DNA of 64,000 nt from contig NZ_JAQAGZ010000013.1 in assembly GCF_027533625.1 (NCBI RefSeq), positions 1-64,000 of the forward strand. The letters are read 5' to 3'. The notes below the pieces were generated by a model. The model made no database searches and was not told the origin of the DNA. It was given only the letters and a program-made list of their open reading frames with translations. The DNA comes from Paenibacillus gyeongsangnamensis (GTDB lineage: Bacteria; Bacillota; Bacilli; Paenibacillales; NBRC-103111). Each line of letters opens with the position of its first letter. Within the stretch, counting starts at the first letter, position 1. The translations under genes were made by a program, and so were the position numbers. Shown in pieces: positions 47,969 to 56,937 of the stretch.

Positions 47969-48120
47969 ACTTAATGACATTAAATAATTGTGTATTCGGG
48001 GGCTTAGTTTCTTATTGCCAAAAATAGAGCTTAGAGGGCTGTTTTTAATAACAAAACCCAGCATGAAATTTTCAAAAGCTTTGGCGTGCAGCAAGTTACG
48101 ATTTTTATTTTCAGGGCAGA

Positions 48121-48212
48121 ATTTATAAGTTTTCGTAGCTTATAGCTTCGCATCAACCTTGGTAAACGCGCTGGTCCTTGTAAGACAAGGACGGCGTAGC
48201 CGTTTATCCTGG
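48121..48212. repeat. Dispersed repeat, copy H, right fragment
   Basis: It starts ATTTATAAGTTTTCG at the IS right junction and continues through the full right hairpin (GTCCTTGT/ACAAGGAC, GGTAAACG/CGTTTATCC) to CCTGG. With 46505-46514 it makes a complete copy. Confidence 0.88.
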
Positions 48213-48383
48213 TGCGTCCCGGCTGCCCCCGCTGCTCCGATAAATAGCGTATTCACGCCCCGTCCCGCTTATGTCATCTTTTTCCGGATGAAGCTTGGGG
48301 AAGGGTTAAGACGCCCAACTTGTACATATACTGTAAAGAGGCTTCGGCCGCTTGGGAGAATCGGGAGAAGGAGGACGACAAGC

Positions 48384-49457
48384 GTGGACCGTTTTACCAG
48401 AAATCATCTGTTCATCGGACTCGTTTATACCCTGCTGGTGCTGCTGCTTCTGTTCATGCTGCTTCAGATCCGGCCGATGCTGTCGGCGGTATATCATTTT
48501 CTGCAGGAGGTGCTGACGCCCTTCCTCATCGCCATGATCATTTCTTACGTGCTCAATCCCGTCGTCAGCCTGCTCGGGGCGAGGAAGGTGCCGCGTACCA
48601 TCGCCGTCCTTACGATTTATGCCGTGTTCATCACTTCGTCCACGGTCGTGCTGATGAATATTATCCCGATGTTCATACGCCAGCTGCAGGAGGTCAACCA
48701 GCACATGCCGGATTTGGCCTTGAAGGCGCAGAGCCTGACCAGCGGAATGAATCAGGTGCAGTTCCTGCCGGACAGCGTGCGTTCGGGTATCGAGCAGTCC
48801 ATCGCTAAGCTGGAGAGCAGCATCTCCGCCGCGATCGCGAACTATATCAACGGGATCGGCAGCACGATCAACACGATCTTCCTCATCTTCATCATTCCGT
48901 TTATCGCCTTTTATATGCTGAAGGATTTCCAGACCATTGAAAAATCCGCGCTGACCATCGTTCCCCGGGAGCACCGGAAGCCGATCGTGAAGATGCTGAT
49001 GGATATCGATACGGCGCTCGGCAATTACATCCGCGGCCAATTTATCGTCTGCGTCATTATCGGACTGCTCGCGTATATCGGGTATTGGCTCATCGGGATG
49101 CCGTATGCGCTACTGCTCGCGAGCATCGTGGCGGTGTTCAATATCGTCCCTTATTTGGGACCCTTCCTGGGAGCGGCTCCCGCGCTGGTGGTGGCATCCA
49201 TGGTATCGCTCAAAATGGTGCTGTTCGTCGCCATCGTCAACACCGCCTGCCAAATTCTTGAGGGCAACGTCATCTCTCCTCAAGTGGTCGGGCGTTCCCT
49301 GCAAATGCATCCGCTGATCATCATGTTCGCATTGATGGTGGGAGGAGAGCTTGCCGGCATCATAGGGTTGATCCTGGCCGTCCCCTTCTTTGCGGTGCTG
49401 AAGGTTATTGTTCAGCATGTGTTTATGTACTACATCCATCGAAGGCCCGTCGGATAA
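48384..49457 (+). CDS. yrrI: AI-2E family transporter (YrrI-like)
   Basis: The 357-aa protein has about seven to eight helices: HLFIGLVYTLLVLLLLFMLLQI at the N terminus, LTPFLIAMIISYVLNPVVSLL, FIIPFIAFYMLKDFQTIEKSA, and the C-terminal LLASIVAVFNIVPYLGPFLGAAPALVV, typical of PF01594. The start is a GTG at 48384, nine bases after GAAGGAGG; the open frame upstream runs through repeat H and is not part of the family. It lies upstream of alaS, as yrrI does in B. subtilis. Substrate is uncertain; some family members export AI-2, others act as sodium/proton antiporters. Confidence 0.88.
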   Translation: MDRFTRNHLFIGLVYTLLVLLLLFMLLQIRPMLSAVYHFLQEVLTPFLIAMIISYVLNPVVSLLGARKVPRTIAVLTIYAVFITSSTVVLMNIIPMFIRQLQEVNQHMPDLALKAQSLTSGMNQVQFLPDSVRSGIEQSIAKLESSISAAIANYINGIGSTINTIFLIFIIPFIAFYMLKDFQTIEKSALTIVPREHRKPIVKMLMDIDTALGNYIRGQFIVCVIIGLLAYIGYWLIGMPYALLLASIVAVFNIVPYLGPFLGAAPALVVASMVSLKMVLFVAIVNTACQILEGNVISPQVVGRSLQMHPLIIMFALMVGGELAGIIGLILAVPFFAVLKVIVQHVFMYYIHRRPVG

Positions 49458-49482
49458 TTTTTTTTCTCAAAATAATGAAACC

Positions 49483-49592
49483 GGTAAAGGAAAGCGACGT
49501 ATCTAAGATGAGCAAACCATCGCTTAGTTACCCTGCCAACCGAATAGGAAGATACGGAGGAGCCTGTCACCAAGGGCTCCTTTTTGTCTTTT
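49483..49592 (+). promoter_or_regulatory. Structured leader and terminator before the ArsB/NhaD-type gene
   Basis: Nested stems GGTAA/TTACC (49483-49487, 49528-49532) and AAGCGA/TCGCTT (49492-49497, 49520-49525) are followed by a terminator GGAGCC (49559-49564)/GGCTCC (49575-49580) and TTTTTGTCTTTTTT. It may simply end yrrI, or it may be a 5' regulatory leader. I cannot assign a known riboswitch class. Confidence 0.55.
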
Positions 49593-49622
49593 TTAGGGAA
49601 ATCAGGGGGAGGAGAGAGAAAC

Positions 49623-50903
49623 ATGCAGCAGCAAGCATACTTGGCCATCGGAATGTTCTTGGCAGCGTACGGTTTCATTATTTCGGAAAAAATTCACCGT
49701 ACCATCATCGCCATGATCGGCGGCATTCTGATGGTTGGTCTGGGTATCGTCAGCCAGGAGGCGGCGCTCCATCACATTGATTTCAATACGCTGGGGCTGC
49801 TCATCGGCATGATGATGATCGTGGGGGTAACCGCGGAGACGGGGCTGTTCAGCTTCATTGCCGTCTGGGCGGCCAAGAAGGCCGGAGGGCATCCGGTACG
49901 GATTATACTCGTGCTGGCCGTCGTCACGGCGATCGGTTCGGCCTTTCTAGACAACGTAACGACGGTGCTCCTGATGGTGCCCGTGACGTTCAGCATTACG
50001 CGTCAGCTGCGGGTGACGCCGGTTCCATTCCTCATCTCGCAGATCATGGCCTCCAATATCGGCGGAACGGCGACGCTGATCGGAGATCCGCCGAACATTA
50101 TGATCGGCAGCGCGGTGAAGGAGCTGACCTTCATGGCGTTTATCGACAACCTGACCTTGATTTCGTTCGTTATCTTAGCGGCGACGCTGCCGTTCTTCAT
50201 ATTGGTGTACCGCAAACAGCTCGTTACGACCGAGGAGCAGCGGCTGAGCCTGATGTCGATGCAGGAAAAGGAAGAGATCCGCGATAAGGCTCTGCTCGTC
50301 AAATGCTTGATCGCGATGGGCATCACGATCATCGGATTTTTCCTGCATCAAGCGCTGCATCTAGAATCGGCTACTGTCGCCCTGGCCGGCGCGTTCCTTC
50401 TGATGCTCCTTACGGGAGAGCACACCTTGGAGCAGGCGTTCCACCGCGTGGAATGGACGACGATTTTCTTCTTCGTCGGCTTGTTCGTACTGGTGTCGGG
50501 TTTGGTGGAAACAGGGGTCATCGCGGCGCTGGCCGATACGGCCGTAGGGGTAACCGGCGGCAATACCGTGAAGGCCGCTTTCTTGATCCTTTGGCTGAGC
50601 GCCATCGCGTCAGCCTTCCTCGATAACATTCCGTTCGTGGCCACGATGATCCCGATGATTCAGGAGATGGGCCTTCGAGGCGTCACTAATCTCGAGCCGC
50701 TGTGGTGGAGCCTGGCGCTGGGCGCGTGTCTCGGCGGCAACGGCTCCCTGGTCGGCGCGAGCGCCAACCTGATCGTCGCGGGGCTTGCGGCCCGCGAAGG
50801 GTACCCGATTTCGTTCATGCGGTTCTTCAAAATGGCGTTTCCGCTCATGCTCCTGTCGGTCGTCATTGCAAGCGCCTATATATATGTGAGATATTTAATG
50901 TAA
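49623..50903 (+). CDS. ArsB/NhaD ion-transporter superfamily permease
   Basis: The 426-aa protein has about 11 helices and two internally duplicated signature segments: GSAFLDNVTTVLLMVPVTF and ASAFLDNIPFVATMIPMI, plus GGTATLIGDPPNIMIGS and GGNGSLVGASANLIVAG. This is the ArsB/NhaD/P-protein fold. GGAGGAGAG precedes the ATG at 49623. There are no ars genes next to it, so sodium/proton or other anion transport is as likely as arsenite export. It is inserted between yrrI and alaS relative to B. subtilis. Confidence 0.88.
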   Translation: MQQQAYLAIGMFLAAYGFIISEKIHRTIIAMIGGILMVGLGIVSQEAALHHIDFNTLGLLIGMMMIVGVTAETGLFSFIAVWAAKKAGGHPVRIILVLAVVTAIGSAFLDNVTTVLLMVPVTFSITRQLRVTPVPFLISQIMASNIGGTATLIGDPPNIMIGSAVKELTFMAFIDNLTLISFVILAATLPFFILVYRKQLVTTEEQRLSLMSMQEKEEIRDKALLVKCLIAMGITIIGFFLHQALHLESATVALAGAFLLMLLTGEHTLEQAFHRVEWTTIFFFVGLFVLVSGLVETGVIAALADTAVGVTGGNTVKAAFLILWLSAIASAFLDNIPFVATMIPMIQEMGLRGVTNLEPLWWSLALGACLGGNGSLVGASANLIVAGLAAREGYPISFMRFFKMAFPLMLLSVVIASAYIYVRYLM

Positions 50904-50936
50904 AAGAAGCGCTTGTCATAGAAGGAGGCGGCGAAT

Positions 50937-51224
50937 GTGCTGCGCTATACGTTCGACGCGGAGCTGCTGGAGATCAGCGAGTGTCACAACGGGCAGGATA
51001 TGGAATTCCGGATGAAGCTGAAGCGGCCGGACACGAAGGTGGAGCTGGCTGTGAAGCAAATCCGGGCCTATTTCGATCATAACGACCGATACACGGATGT
51101 GCTGTTCTATGCTCATCCCGAGTATGAGTACCAGTGGATTATCAGCGAGGAGTTCTATCCGGACTTCATGCTGCGGCTGTTCCGGCATCAGCTGCTGAAG
51201 GAGCTCCGGTGGGCCGAGATGTGA
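50937..51224 (+). CDS. Small hypothetical protein
   Basis: The 95-aa product (MLRYTFDAELLEISECHNGQDMEFRMKLKRPDTKVELAVKQIRAYFDHNDRYTDVLFYAHPEYEYQWIISEEFYPDFMLRLFRHQLLKELRW) is rich in aromatic and charged residues, with no membrane segment. The GTG start follows AGGAGGCGG at eight bases. It sits directly upstream of the alaS T-box promoter. I do not recognise the family. Confidence 0.7.
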   Translation: MLRYTFDAELLEISECHNGQDMEFRMKLKRPDTKVELAVKQIRAYFDHNDRYTDVLFYAHPEYEYQWIISEEFYPDFMLRLFRHQLLKELRWAEM

Positions 51225-51246
51225 GCGGACCGGGACCTAAGCCAAG

Positions 51247-51276
51247 TTGACACGGAGAAGGGCGAAAGAGTATAAT
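51247..51276 (+). promoter_or_regulatory. SigA-type promoter of the alaS T-box leader
   Basis: TTGACA (51247-51252) and TATAAT (51271-51276) are both consensus, with an 18-bp spacer. Confidence 0.88.
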
Positions 51277-51282
51277 TTTACT

Positions 51283-51570
51283 CTAGGTGTATTTTATAGC
51301 ACGAAAGTGTCGATGAAATTCAGTAGGTCATAGTCCATTAGCCAGAGAGAAGGCTCGGTCCCACAGATTCGCGGAGGCCGCTGCAAGAGCCTTTCTAGTG
51401 AAGGATGACCGAACGCTCATTTCGGAGCGCGGACGAACTCCGCCGGCCGGACCCGTTAACGTCCCTTGAAGGAGATTGAACGCCGGCCTTTGCAGATATC
51501 ATGCCGGGCGGCGATCAGTAACCAGGGTGGTACCGCGATGAATTCGTCCCTGTTCGCAGGGGCGTTTTTT
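51283..51570 (+). promoter_or_regulatory. T-box riboswitch of alaS (alanine specifier)
   Basis: Stem I shows CCAGAGAGAAGGC and GCTGCAAGAGCC; the specifier GCT (Ala) lies at 51415-51417 in GAACGCTCATTTCGGAGC. The T-box core AGGGTGGTACCGCG is at 51524-51537, and the terminator CGTCCCTG/CAGGGGCG with six T residues at 51545-51570. Uncharged tRNA-Ala is expected to favour read-through into alaS. Confidence 0.92.
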
Positions 51571-51643
51571 GTTTGTTTAGGAGTCATTCGCGCAAGCGGT
51601 TTAAAGTTTACGAATGCAGATGAAATCAAGGAGGTCCATTTCA

Positions 51644-54274
51644 ATGAAAGCCAGTGAAATCCGTTCCAAATGGTTGAAGTTTTTTGAAAGCAAGGGACAC
51701 AAGATCGAGCCGAGCGCTCCGCTTGTTCCGCACAACGATCCGTCGCTGCTCTGGATCAACGCCGGGATGGCGCCGCTAAAGCCGTATTTCGACGGCCGCG
51801 TCGCGCCGGACAATCCGCGGATCGCGAACTCGCAGAAGTGCATCCGCACCAACGACATCGAGAACGTCGGCAAGACGCGCCGGCACCATACGTTCTTCGA
51901 GATGCTGGGCAACTTCTCCATCGGCGACTATTTCAAGGAAGAAGCCATTACTTGGGCATGGGAATTCCTCTCGGGCAAGGAATGGATCGGCTTCGATCCG
52001 GAGCGCCTGTCGGTAACCGTTTACCCCGAGGATACCGAAGCGTTCGATTTCTGGAACAAAAAGATCGGCATTCCGGAGGAACGCATCTACAAATTGGACG
52101 AAAACTTCTGGGATATCGGCGAGGGCCCTTGCGGACCTTGTACCGAAATTTTCTATGACCGTGGCGAGAAGTACGGCGATCTAAGCGATCCCGAGTGCTG
52201 GCCGGGCGGCGAGAACGAGCGCTTCCTCGAGGTATGGAACCTCGTGTTCTCGCAGTTCAACCATAACAAAGACGGCAGCTATACGCCGCTTCCGAACAAG
52301 AACATCGATACTGGCGCGGGTCTGGAGCGCTTCGCTTCCATCCTGCAAGATGTCGATTCCAACTTCGATACCGACCTGTTCCAGCCGCTCATCCAAAAGA
52401 CATGCGAGCTGGCCGGCGTGAAGTATAAGGAAAACAACGAAAACGATATCGCGCTTAAAGTGATCGCCGACCATATCCGTACGGTTGCTTTCTCCGTCGG
52501 CGACGGCGTCCTGCCTTCCAACGAAGGCCGGGGCTACGTCATCCGCCGTCTGCTCCGCCGCGCGGTGCGCTACGGAAAGGTGCTCGGCATGGATAAGCCG
52601 TTCCTGTACCAGCTGACGCCGATCGTCGGCGAAGTGATGGGCGTGTACTATCCGGAAGTGGTCGAGAAGCGCGAATTCATCGAGAAGGTCATCCGTACCG
52701 AAGAGGAGCGCTTCCACGAGACGCTGTCCGACGGTCTGGCGATTCTCGCCGAGCTCGTAGACAAAGCGGGCAAGGAAGGCTCGACGCAAATCGGCGGAGC
52801 GGACGCATTCCGCTTGTACGATACCTTCGGCTTCCCGTTCGATCTTACGGAGGATTTCGCGGCGGAGAAGGGGCTTACCGTCGACCGCGAGGGCTTCGAC
52901 CAGGCGATGCAGGCGCAGCGGGACCGCGCACGCGCCGCACGTCAAGAGTCCGACAGCATGAAGGTGCAGGGCGGGCCGCTGGCCGACTTTACGGTTAAAA
53001 GCGATTTTGTTGGTTATACTGATCTGGTAACCAATGCTAAAATCATAGCTGTCGTACACGAGAATCAATTTGTGGATTTAGTCGGCATCGGCGAGACCTG
53101 CCAAATCATTCTCGACCAAACGCCTTTCTATGCCGAGAGCGGCGGTCAGGTCAGCGACCACGGGTACATCACCTCCGGAGATACCGTGCTGAAGGTGGAG
53201 GACGTGGGCAAAGCGCCTCACGGCCAGCACGTGCATACGGTCGTTGTTGAGGCGGGCGTGCTGCGCAAAGGCGACAGCGTGCAGGCTGCGGTTACGCAAT
53301 CGGTGCGCGAGGACATTATCCGCAACCATACGGCGACGCACCTGCTCCATAAAGCGCTCAAGGAAGTGCTCGGCGAGCATGTCAATCAGGCCGGCTCCCA
53401 GGTGGCTCCGGAGCGTCTTCGCTTCGACTTCTCGCATTTCGGCACGATCAGTGCGGAAGAGCTGCAGGAGATCGAGAAGCGCGTCAACGAGCAGATTTGG
53501 AAAACCGTTCCGGTCGATATCTCTTTGAAACCGATCGCCGAAGCGAAAGCGATGGGCGCCATGGCGCTGTTCGGCGAGAAATACGGCGATATCGTGCGCG
53601 TCGTGCGCGTCGGCGGCTACAGCCTGGAGCTGTGCGGCGGCTGCCATGTGCAGAATACGAGCCAGATCGGTCTATTCAAGATCGTCTCGGAATCGGGCAT
53701 CGGCTCCGGCGTGCGCCGGATCGAAGCTGTCACCGGACGCGGAGCTTATGAATATCTTGAAGATCAGCTTCAGCTGCTGCGTGACGCGGCGGGTCTCCTT
53801 AAGTCGAATATCGCCGATGTGCCGAAGCGGATTGAAGCGACCTTCGCTCAAGTGAAGGAGCTTTCCCGCGAGAACGAATCGCTGAAGGCGAAGCTGAGCG
53901 GAATCGAAGCCGGCTCTCTGACGGACCGGGTGAAGTCCGTTGACGGCGTACCGCTCTTGGCAGCTCAAGTGAATGCCGGGGATATGGAATCGCTGCGCAA
54001 TATCGTCGACCAGATGAAATCGAAGCTCGGCTCGGCCGTCATCGTGCTTGGGGCGGCTGCGGAGGATAAGGTCAACCTGGTGGCTGCGGTTACGCCGGAT
54101 TTGGTGGGCAAGGGCTATCATGCCGGCAAGCTGATCAAGGAAGTGGCGGCGCGCTGCGGAGGCAGCGGCGGCGGACGGCCGGATATGGCGCAAGCCGGAG
54201 GCAAAGAGCCCGCCAAGCTGCAGGAGGCGCTGGAAGCCGTGGAATCGCTCTTGCGCAGCCAAGTGACGGCTTAA
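51644..54274 (+). CDS. alaS: Alanine--tRNA ligase
   Basis: The class II synthetase of 876 aa has the catalytic domain ([35 protein letters not shown]), the editing domain with zinc ligands HTATHLLH and CGGCH (about residues 565-570 and 664-668), and the C-Ala domain ending [14 protein letters not shown]. The ATG at 51644 follows AAGGAGGT. The gene is controlled by the T-box upstream. Confidence 0.97.
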   Translation: MKASEIRSKWLKFFESKGHKIEPSAPLVPHNDPSLLWINAGMAPLKPYFDGRVAPDNPRIANSQKCIRTNDIENVGKTRRHHTFFEMLGNFSIGDYFKEEAITWAWEFLSGKEWIGFDPERLSVTVYPEDTEAFDFWNKKIGIPEERIYKLDENFWDIGEGPCGPCTEIFYDRGEKYGDLSDPECWPGGENERFLEVWNLVFSQFNHNKDGSYTPLPNKNIDTGAGLERFASILQDVDSNFDTDLFQPLIQKTCELAGVKYKENNENDIALKVIADHIRTVAFSVGDGVLPSNEGRGYVIRRLLRRAVRYGKVLGMDKPFLYQLTPIVGEVMGVYYPEVVEKREFIEKVIRTEEERFHETLSDGLAILAELVDKAGKEGSTQIGGADAFRLYDTFGFPFDLTEDFAAEKGLTVDREGFDQAMQAQRDRARAARQESDSMKVQGGPLADFTVKSDFVGYTDLVTNAKIIAVVHENQFVDLVGIGETCQIILDQTPFYAESGGQVSDHGYITSGDTVLKVEDVGKAPHGQHVHTVVVEAGVLRKGDSVQAAVTQSVREDIIRNHTATHLLHKALKEVLGEHVNQAGSQVAPERLRFDFSHFGTISAEELQEIEKRVNEQIWKTVPVDISLKPIAEAKAMGAMALFGEKYGDIVRVVRVGGYSLELCGGCHVQNTSQIGLFKIVSESGIGSGVRRIEAVTGRGAYEYLEDQLQLLRDAAGLLKSNIADVPKRIEATFAQVKELSRENESLKAKLSGIEAGSLTDRVKSVDGVPLLAAQVNAGDMESLRNIVDQMKSKLGSAVIVLGAAAEDKVNLVAAVTPDLVGKGYHAGKLIKEVAARCGGSGGGRPDMAQAGGKEPAKLQEALEAVESLLRSQVTA

Positions 54275-54384
54275 TCCAACCGATAAATCGTAAAAATTGT
54301 AAATAATATTTCGCTGTCAAGAGGAATTTTTCGACAAACGGCGAATATGGAACAGTAATGAATGATTACAGGGGGGTGTTTGGG

Positions 54385-54648
54385 ATGAGTTCGATGGATA
54401 AAACGATGAAATTTAACGTTAAAGCGGAAGAGATCGAAACATCACCCAAGGAAGTCATTTTGGCCGTATATGACGCGCTTCAGGAGAAGGGCTACAACCC
54501 GATCAACCAGATCGTCGGCTACCTGCTGTCCGGAGATCCCGCGTACATTCCGCGCCATAACAACGCCAGAAGCATCATTCGCAAAAGAGAGCGTGACGAG
54601 CTGATCGAAGAGCTGGTGCGGTCCTACTTGCAGCAATATAAGTCATAA
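54385..54648 (+). CDS. yrzL: IreB family (DUF965) regulatory phosphoprotein
   Basis: The 87-aa product ([79 protein letters not shown]) matches IreB, a substrate of the PASTA kinase IreK in enterococci and regulator of cephalosporin tolerance. The ATG at 54385 follows GGGGGGTG. It heads the yrzL-ruvX-yrzB run, in the same order as in B. subtilis. Confidence 0.93.
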   Translation: MSSMDKTMKFNVKAEEIETSPKEVILAVYDALQEKGYNPINQIVGYLLSGDPAYIPRHNNARSIIRKRERDELIEELVRSYLQQYKS

Positions 54649-54688
54649 TCGGACGGCTGCGGCTTTGGCGCAGCCGGGGGACGGCAGC

Positions 54689-55105
54689 ATGCGGTTAATG
54701 GGATTGGACTACGGGGACAAGACGATCGGCGTCGCCGTCAGCGACGAGCTGGGCTGGACCGCGCAGGGACTGGAGGTCATCCGCCGCTCCACGCAGGAGC
54801 GGGACCTGGGCCGCCTGCGCGAGCTGATTCAGCAGTACACGGTGACGGAGATTGTCGTCGGCCTGCCGAAGAATATGAACAACACGATCGGCCCCCGTGG
54901 AGAAATATGTATCGCGTTTGCCGAAGGCTTGAAGGAAAGCCTGCAAATGCCGGTGCACTTGTGGGACGAACGGCTGACGACGGTTTCCGCCCAGCGGACG
55001 CTGCTCGAAGCCGACGTCAGCCGCAGGAAGCGCAAGCAGGTTATCGATAAGATGGCGGCTGCGCTCATTTTGCAAAACTATATGGATTCCAAATCGAAGA
55101 GGTGA
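54689..55105 (+). CDS. ruvX: Holliday junction resolvase-like RuvX (YqgF)
   Basis: The 138-aa RuvC-fold protein has [31 protein letters not shown], and [15 protein letters not shown] with a C-terminal [12 protein letters not shown]. YqgF proteins act in pre-16S rRNA 5' processing and are classed as putative resolvases. The ATG at 54689 follows GGGGA. The stop overlaps the beginning of the next unit by a few bases. Confidence 0.93.
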   Translation: MRLMGLDYGDKTIGVAVSDELGWTAQGLEVIRRSTQERDLGRLRELIQQYTVTEIVVGLPKNMNNTIGPRGEICIAFAEGLKESLQMPVHLWDERLTTVSAQRTLLEADVSRRKRKQVIDKMAAALILQNYMDSKSKR

Positions 55106-55110
55106 AGAGC

Positions 55111-55437
55111 ATGTCCGACAAGGATCAGAACCTGGAAAAGGACCAACTGCTGGAAGAAGAACCGGAGATCATTTTCATTCCGGACGAAGACGGGAACGAA
55201 GAAGAGTTCGAGGTTATTATGAAGTTTGAGGTGGATGGCTCCGACGCAAAGTACATGATGGTCGTTCCGGTCGATGCGGACGAGGAATCCGATGAAGTCT
55301 ACGCCTTCCGCTATGAGGAAGATGGAGACGATCTGCAGCTCTTCACAATCGAAGACGAAGAGGAATGGAACATCGTGGAGGAAACCTTCAATACGCTGAT
55401 GGACGAATTCGAAGAGGATGAGGAAGAGTCCAAGTAA
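55111..55437 (+). CDS. yrzB: DUF1292 acidic protein (YrzB-like), first copy
   Basis: The 108-aa acidic product has IIFIPDEDGNEEEFEVIMKFEVDGSDAKYMMVVPVD and FRYEEDGDDLQLFTIEDEEEWNIVEETFNTL, the DUF1292 core. The ATG at 55111 follows GAGGTGAA. It keeps the ruvX-yrzB-mltG order. Function unknown. Confidence 0.9.
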   Translation: MSDKDQNLEKDQLLEEEPEIIFIPDEDGNEEEFEVIMKFEVDGSDAKYMMVVPVDADEESDEVYAFRYEEDGDDLQLFTIEDEEEWNIVEETFNTLMDEFEEDEEESK

Positions 55438-55450
55438 GGAGGAGCCCCTT

Positions 55451-55759
55451 TTGGTTTCTATGAAAGATATAACACCGACGAATCAGTTGCGCGAGGCTTA
55501 CGGAGATGATATCATTCTGTATGATGAGCGTGAGGAATCGGTCGTCTACCGGATCGTCTCCGAATTTCAGCTGGGGGATGTCGCCTATGCGATGCTGGAG
55601 AAGACAAAGCCCGGCAAGGAAGACGAGCCCGAGATTTACCGTGTAACGCGCAAGGCGGACGGTGAGCCGGAGCTTGAGACGATCGAGGACGACGAGGAAT
55701 GGGAACAAATTTCCGAGCTCTTCGACGAACTGAGTTTTCCGACGGACGAATCGTTGTAG
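55451..55759 (+). CDS. DUF1292 protein, second tandem copy
   Basis: The 102-aa product repeats the DUF1292 pattern: DDIILYDEREESVVYRIVSEFQLGDVAYAMLEKT and YRVTRKADGEPELETIEDDEEWEQISELFDEL. A TTG at 55451 is preferred, six bases after AAGGAGGAG; an in-frame ATG at 55460 is the alternative. Tandem divergence from the upstream DUF1292 gene suggests an old duplication. Confidence 0.85.
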   Translation: MVSMKDITPTNQLREAYGDDIILYDEREESVVYRIVSEFQLGDVAYAMLEKTKPGKEDEPEIYRVTRKADGEPELETIEDDEEWEQISELFDELSFPTDESL

Positions 55760-55784
55760 CTTACTACCTGAGTTTGTTTGATCT

Positions 55785-55810
55785 TGAGCGGAGATGATCC
55801 GCTCTTTTTC
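55785..55810 (+). terminator. Terminator before mltG
   Basis: GAGCGGA (55786-55792) and TCCGCTC (55798-55804) with a GATGA loop are followed by TTTTTCC. mltG starts only about 50 bp later, so part of its expression may depend on read-through. Confidence 0.8.
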
Positions 55811-55856
55811 CGTTTGGTTAACGGGTATTTGCTGGATGCGATGGAAAGGGTGCGGG

Positions 55857-56909
55857 ATGAAGCGCAGGCTCATTTGGACACTGGTTATACTAATACTTGC
55901 CGCCGCGGGAGCGGCCTCCGGCTTCTTGCTGTACATCGGCTCGTCGCTGAAGCCTATGCCGGCCTCGAAGGAAGCCAAACGGATTGTTTATCCAGCAGGA
56001 ATGTCCACGACGGAGCTGTCTTCCTTATTGGAAGCGGAAGGTCTTATCCGCAGCGGATCGGTCTTTACTTGGTATCTAAAGTATAAGAAGCAGGGGGCAC
56101 GCTTCCAAGCGGGCGAGTATGAAATGACGCCGGGCCTGACGCCCGATCAAATCATTGAGCGTCTCAATCAAGGACAGACGGTGAAAGAAGATACGCTGAA
56201 GCTTACCGTTCCGGAAGGATACACCGTCAGGCAAATCGCCGAGAAGCTGCAGTCGATCGGGATCGGTGCGGACGCCTTCCTGCAGGCGGCTCAGCAGTTC
56301 AAGGGGGCTCAGGGATCGGTAGCGGCGCAAATACCAGAGCAGCCGGCGATTCGGACACGGCTGGAGGGGTATCTCTTCCCCGACACGTACGAATGGAAGA
56401 AGGATGTGCGCCCCGAGGAAATCGTCGAGACGATGGCGGGGGAGCTGGACACCAAGCTGGCCCAGTTCCCGGATTGGCAGGCCGCCCTCCAGAAGCGGGG
56501 GCTAACGGTCCATCAACTGCTGACCGTCGCCTCTCTGATCGAGCGCGAGGTAGCGCTTGAGGAGGAACGCCCGCTTGTCAGCAGCGTGATCTATAACCGG
56601 CTGCAGAAGGGGATGCCGCTTCAGATCGACGCCACGGTGCAGTATTTGTTCGACAAGCCGAAGGAGCGGCTGCTCGAGAAGGATTTGCAGCTGGAAAGCC
56701 CCTATAATACGTACTTGCATCCAGGTCTGCCGCCTGGGCCGATCGCAAGTCCGAGCCTGGCCTCCATTCGCGCGGCGCTTTACCCGGTGGAAACGAAATA
56801 TTTGTTCTACGTCACGAAGAAGGACGGCAGCAAAGGGCATCTGTTCGCCGAGACGTACGAGCAGCATCAGAAAAATATCGCCGACAGCAAGAAAGCGGCG
56901 ACTCCATAA
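55857..56909 (+). CDS. mltG: Endolytic murein transglycosylase MltG
   Basis: The protein of 350 aa has one N-terminal membrane helix (LIWTLVILILAAAGAASGFLLYI), a LysM-like segment and the YceG domain. The catalytic glutamate lies in ASLIEREVALEEERPLVSSVIYNRL, followed by LQIDATVQY and SPYNTYLHPGLPPGPIASPS. MltG cuts nascent glycan strands and sets their length. The ATG at 55857 begins MKRRLIWT, preceded by AAAGGG. Confidence 0.95.
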   Translation: MKRRLIWTLVILILAAAGAASGFLLYIGSSLKPMPASKEAKRIVYPAGMSTTELSSLLEAEGLIRSGSVFTWYLKYKKQGARFQAGEYEMTPGLTPDQIIERLNQGQTVKEDTLKLTVPEGYTVRQIAEKLQSIGIGADAFLQAAQQFKGAQGSVAAQIPEQPAIRTRLEGYLFPDTYEWKKDVRPEEIVETMAGELDTKLAQFPDWQAALQKRGLTVHQLLTVASLIEREVALEEERPLVSSVIYNRLQKGMPLQIDATVQYLFDKPKERLLEKDLQLESPYNTYLHPGLPPGPIASPSLASIRAALYPVETKYLFYVTKKDGSKGHLFAETYEQHQKNIADSKKAATP

Positions 56910-56937
56910 ATCAGCAGATTGAAGCAGGTGAGCGAGG

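Larger units (their letters stand above)
46515..48120 (+). mobile_element. IS110-family insertion sequence, about 1.6 kb
   Basis: The ends are inferred from the interrupted repeat: the left junction is GTTGATAAGA|CTCCCAT and the right is GGGCAGA|ATTTATAAG. The shared AGA at both junctions makes the exact cut ambiguous by two bases and includes a possible GA (or AG) core. There are no terminal inverted repeats and no target duplication, as usual for IS110. It has a long left non-coding end (233 bp) followed by a transposase and about 150 bp on the right, the IS110-group layout. Confidence 0.85.

Noticed and set aside
46515..48120. Terminal inverted repeats or target duplication for the insertion sequence
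   Set aside because: None found beyond the shared AGA; this agrees with IS110 elements, which lack both.
48159..48383. Extended yrrI reading frame starting inside repeat H
   Set aside because: The frame is open through the repeat, but the GTG at 48384 has a proper ribosome site and begins the family-typical N terminus.
49471..49592. c-di-AMP (ydaO) riboswitch before the ArsB/NhaD-type permease
   Set aside because: The conserved ydaO core sequences are not visible; only a generic fold plus terminator can be supported.
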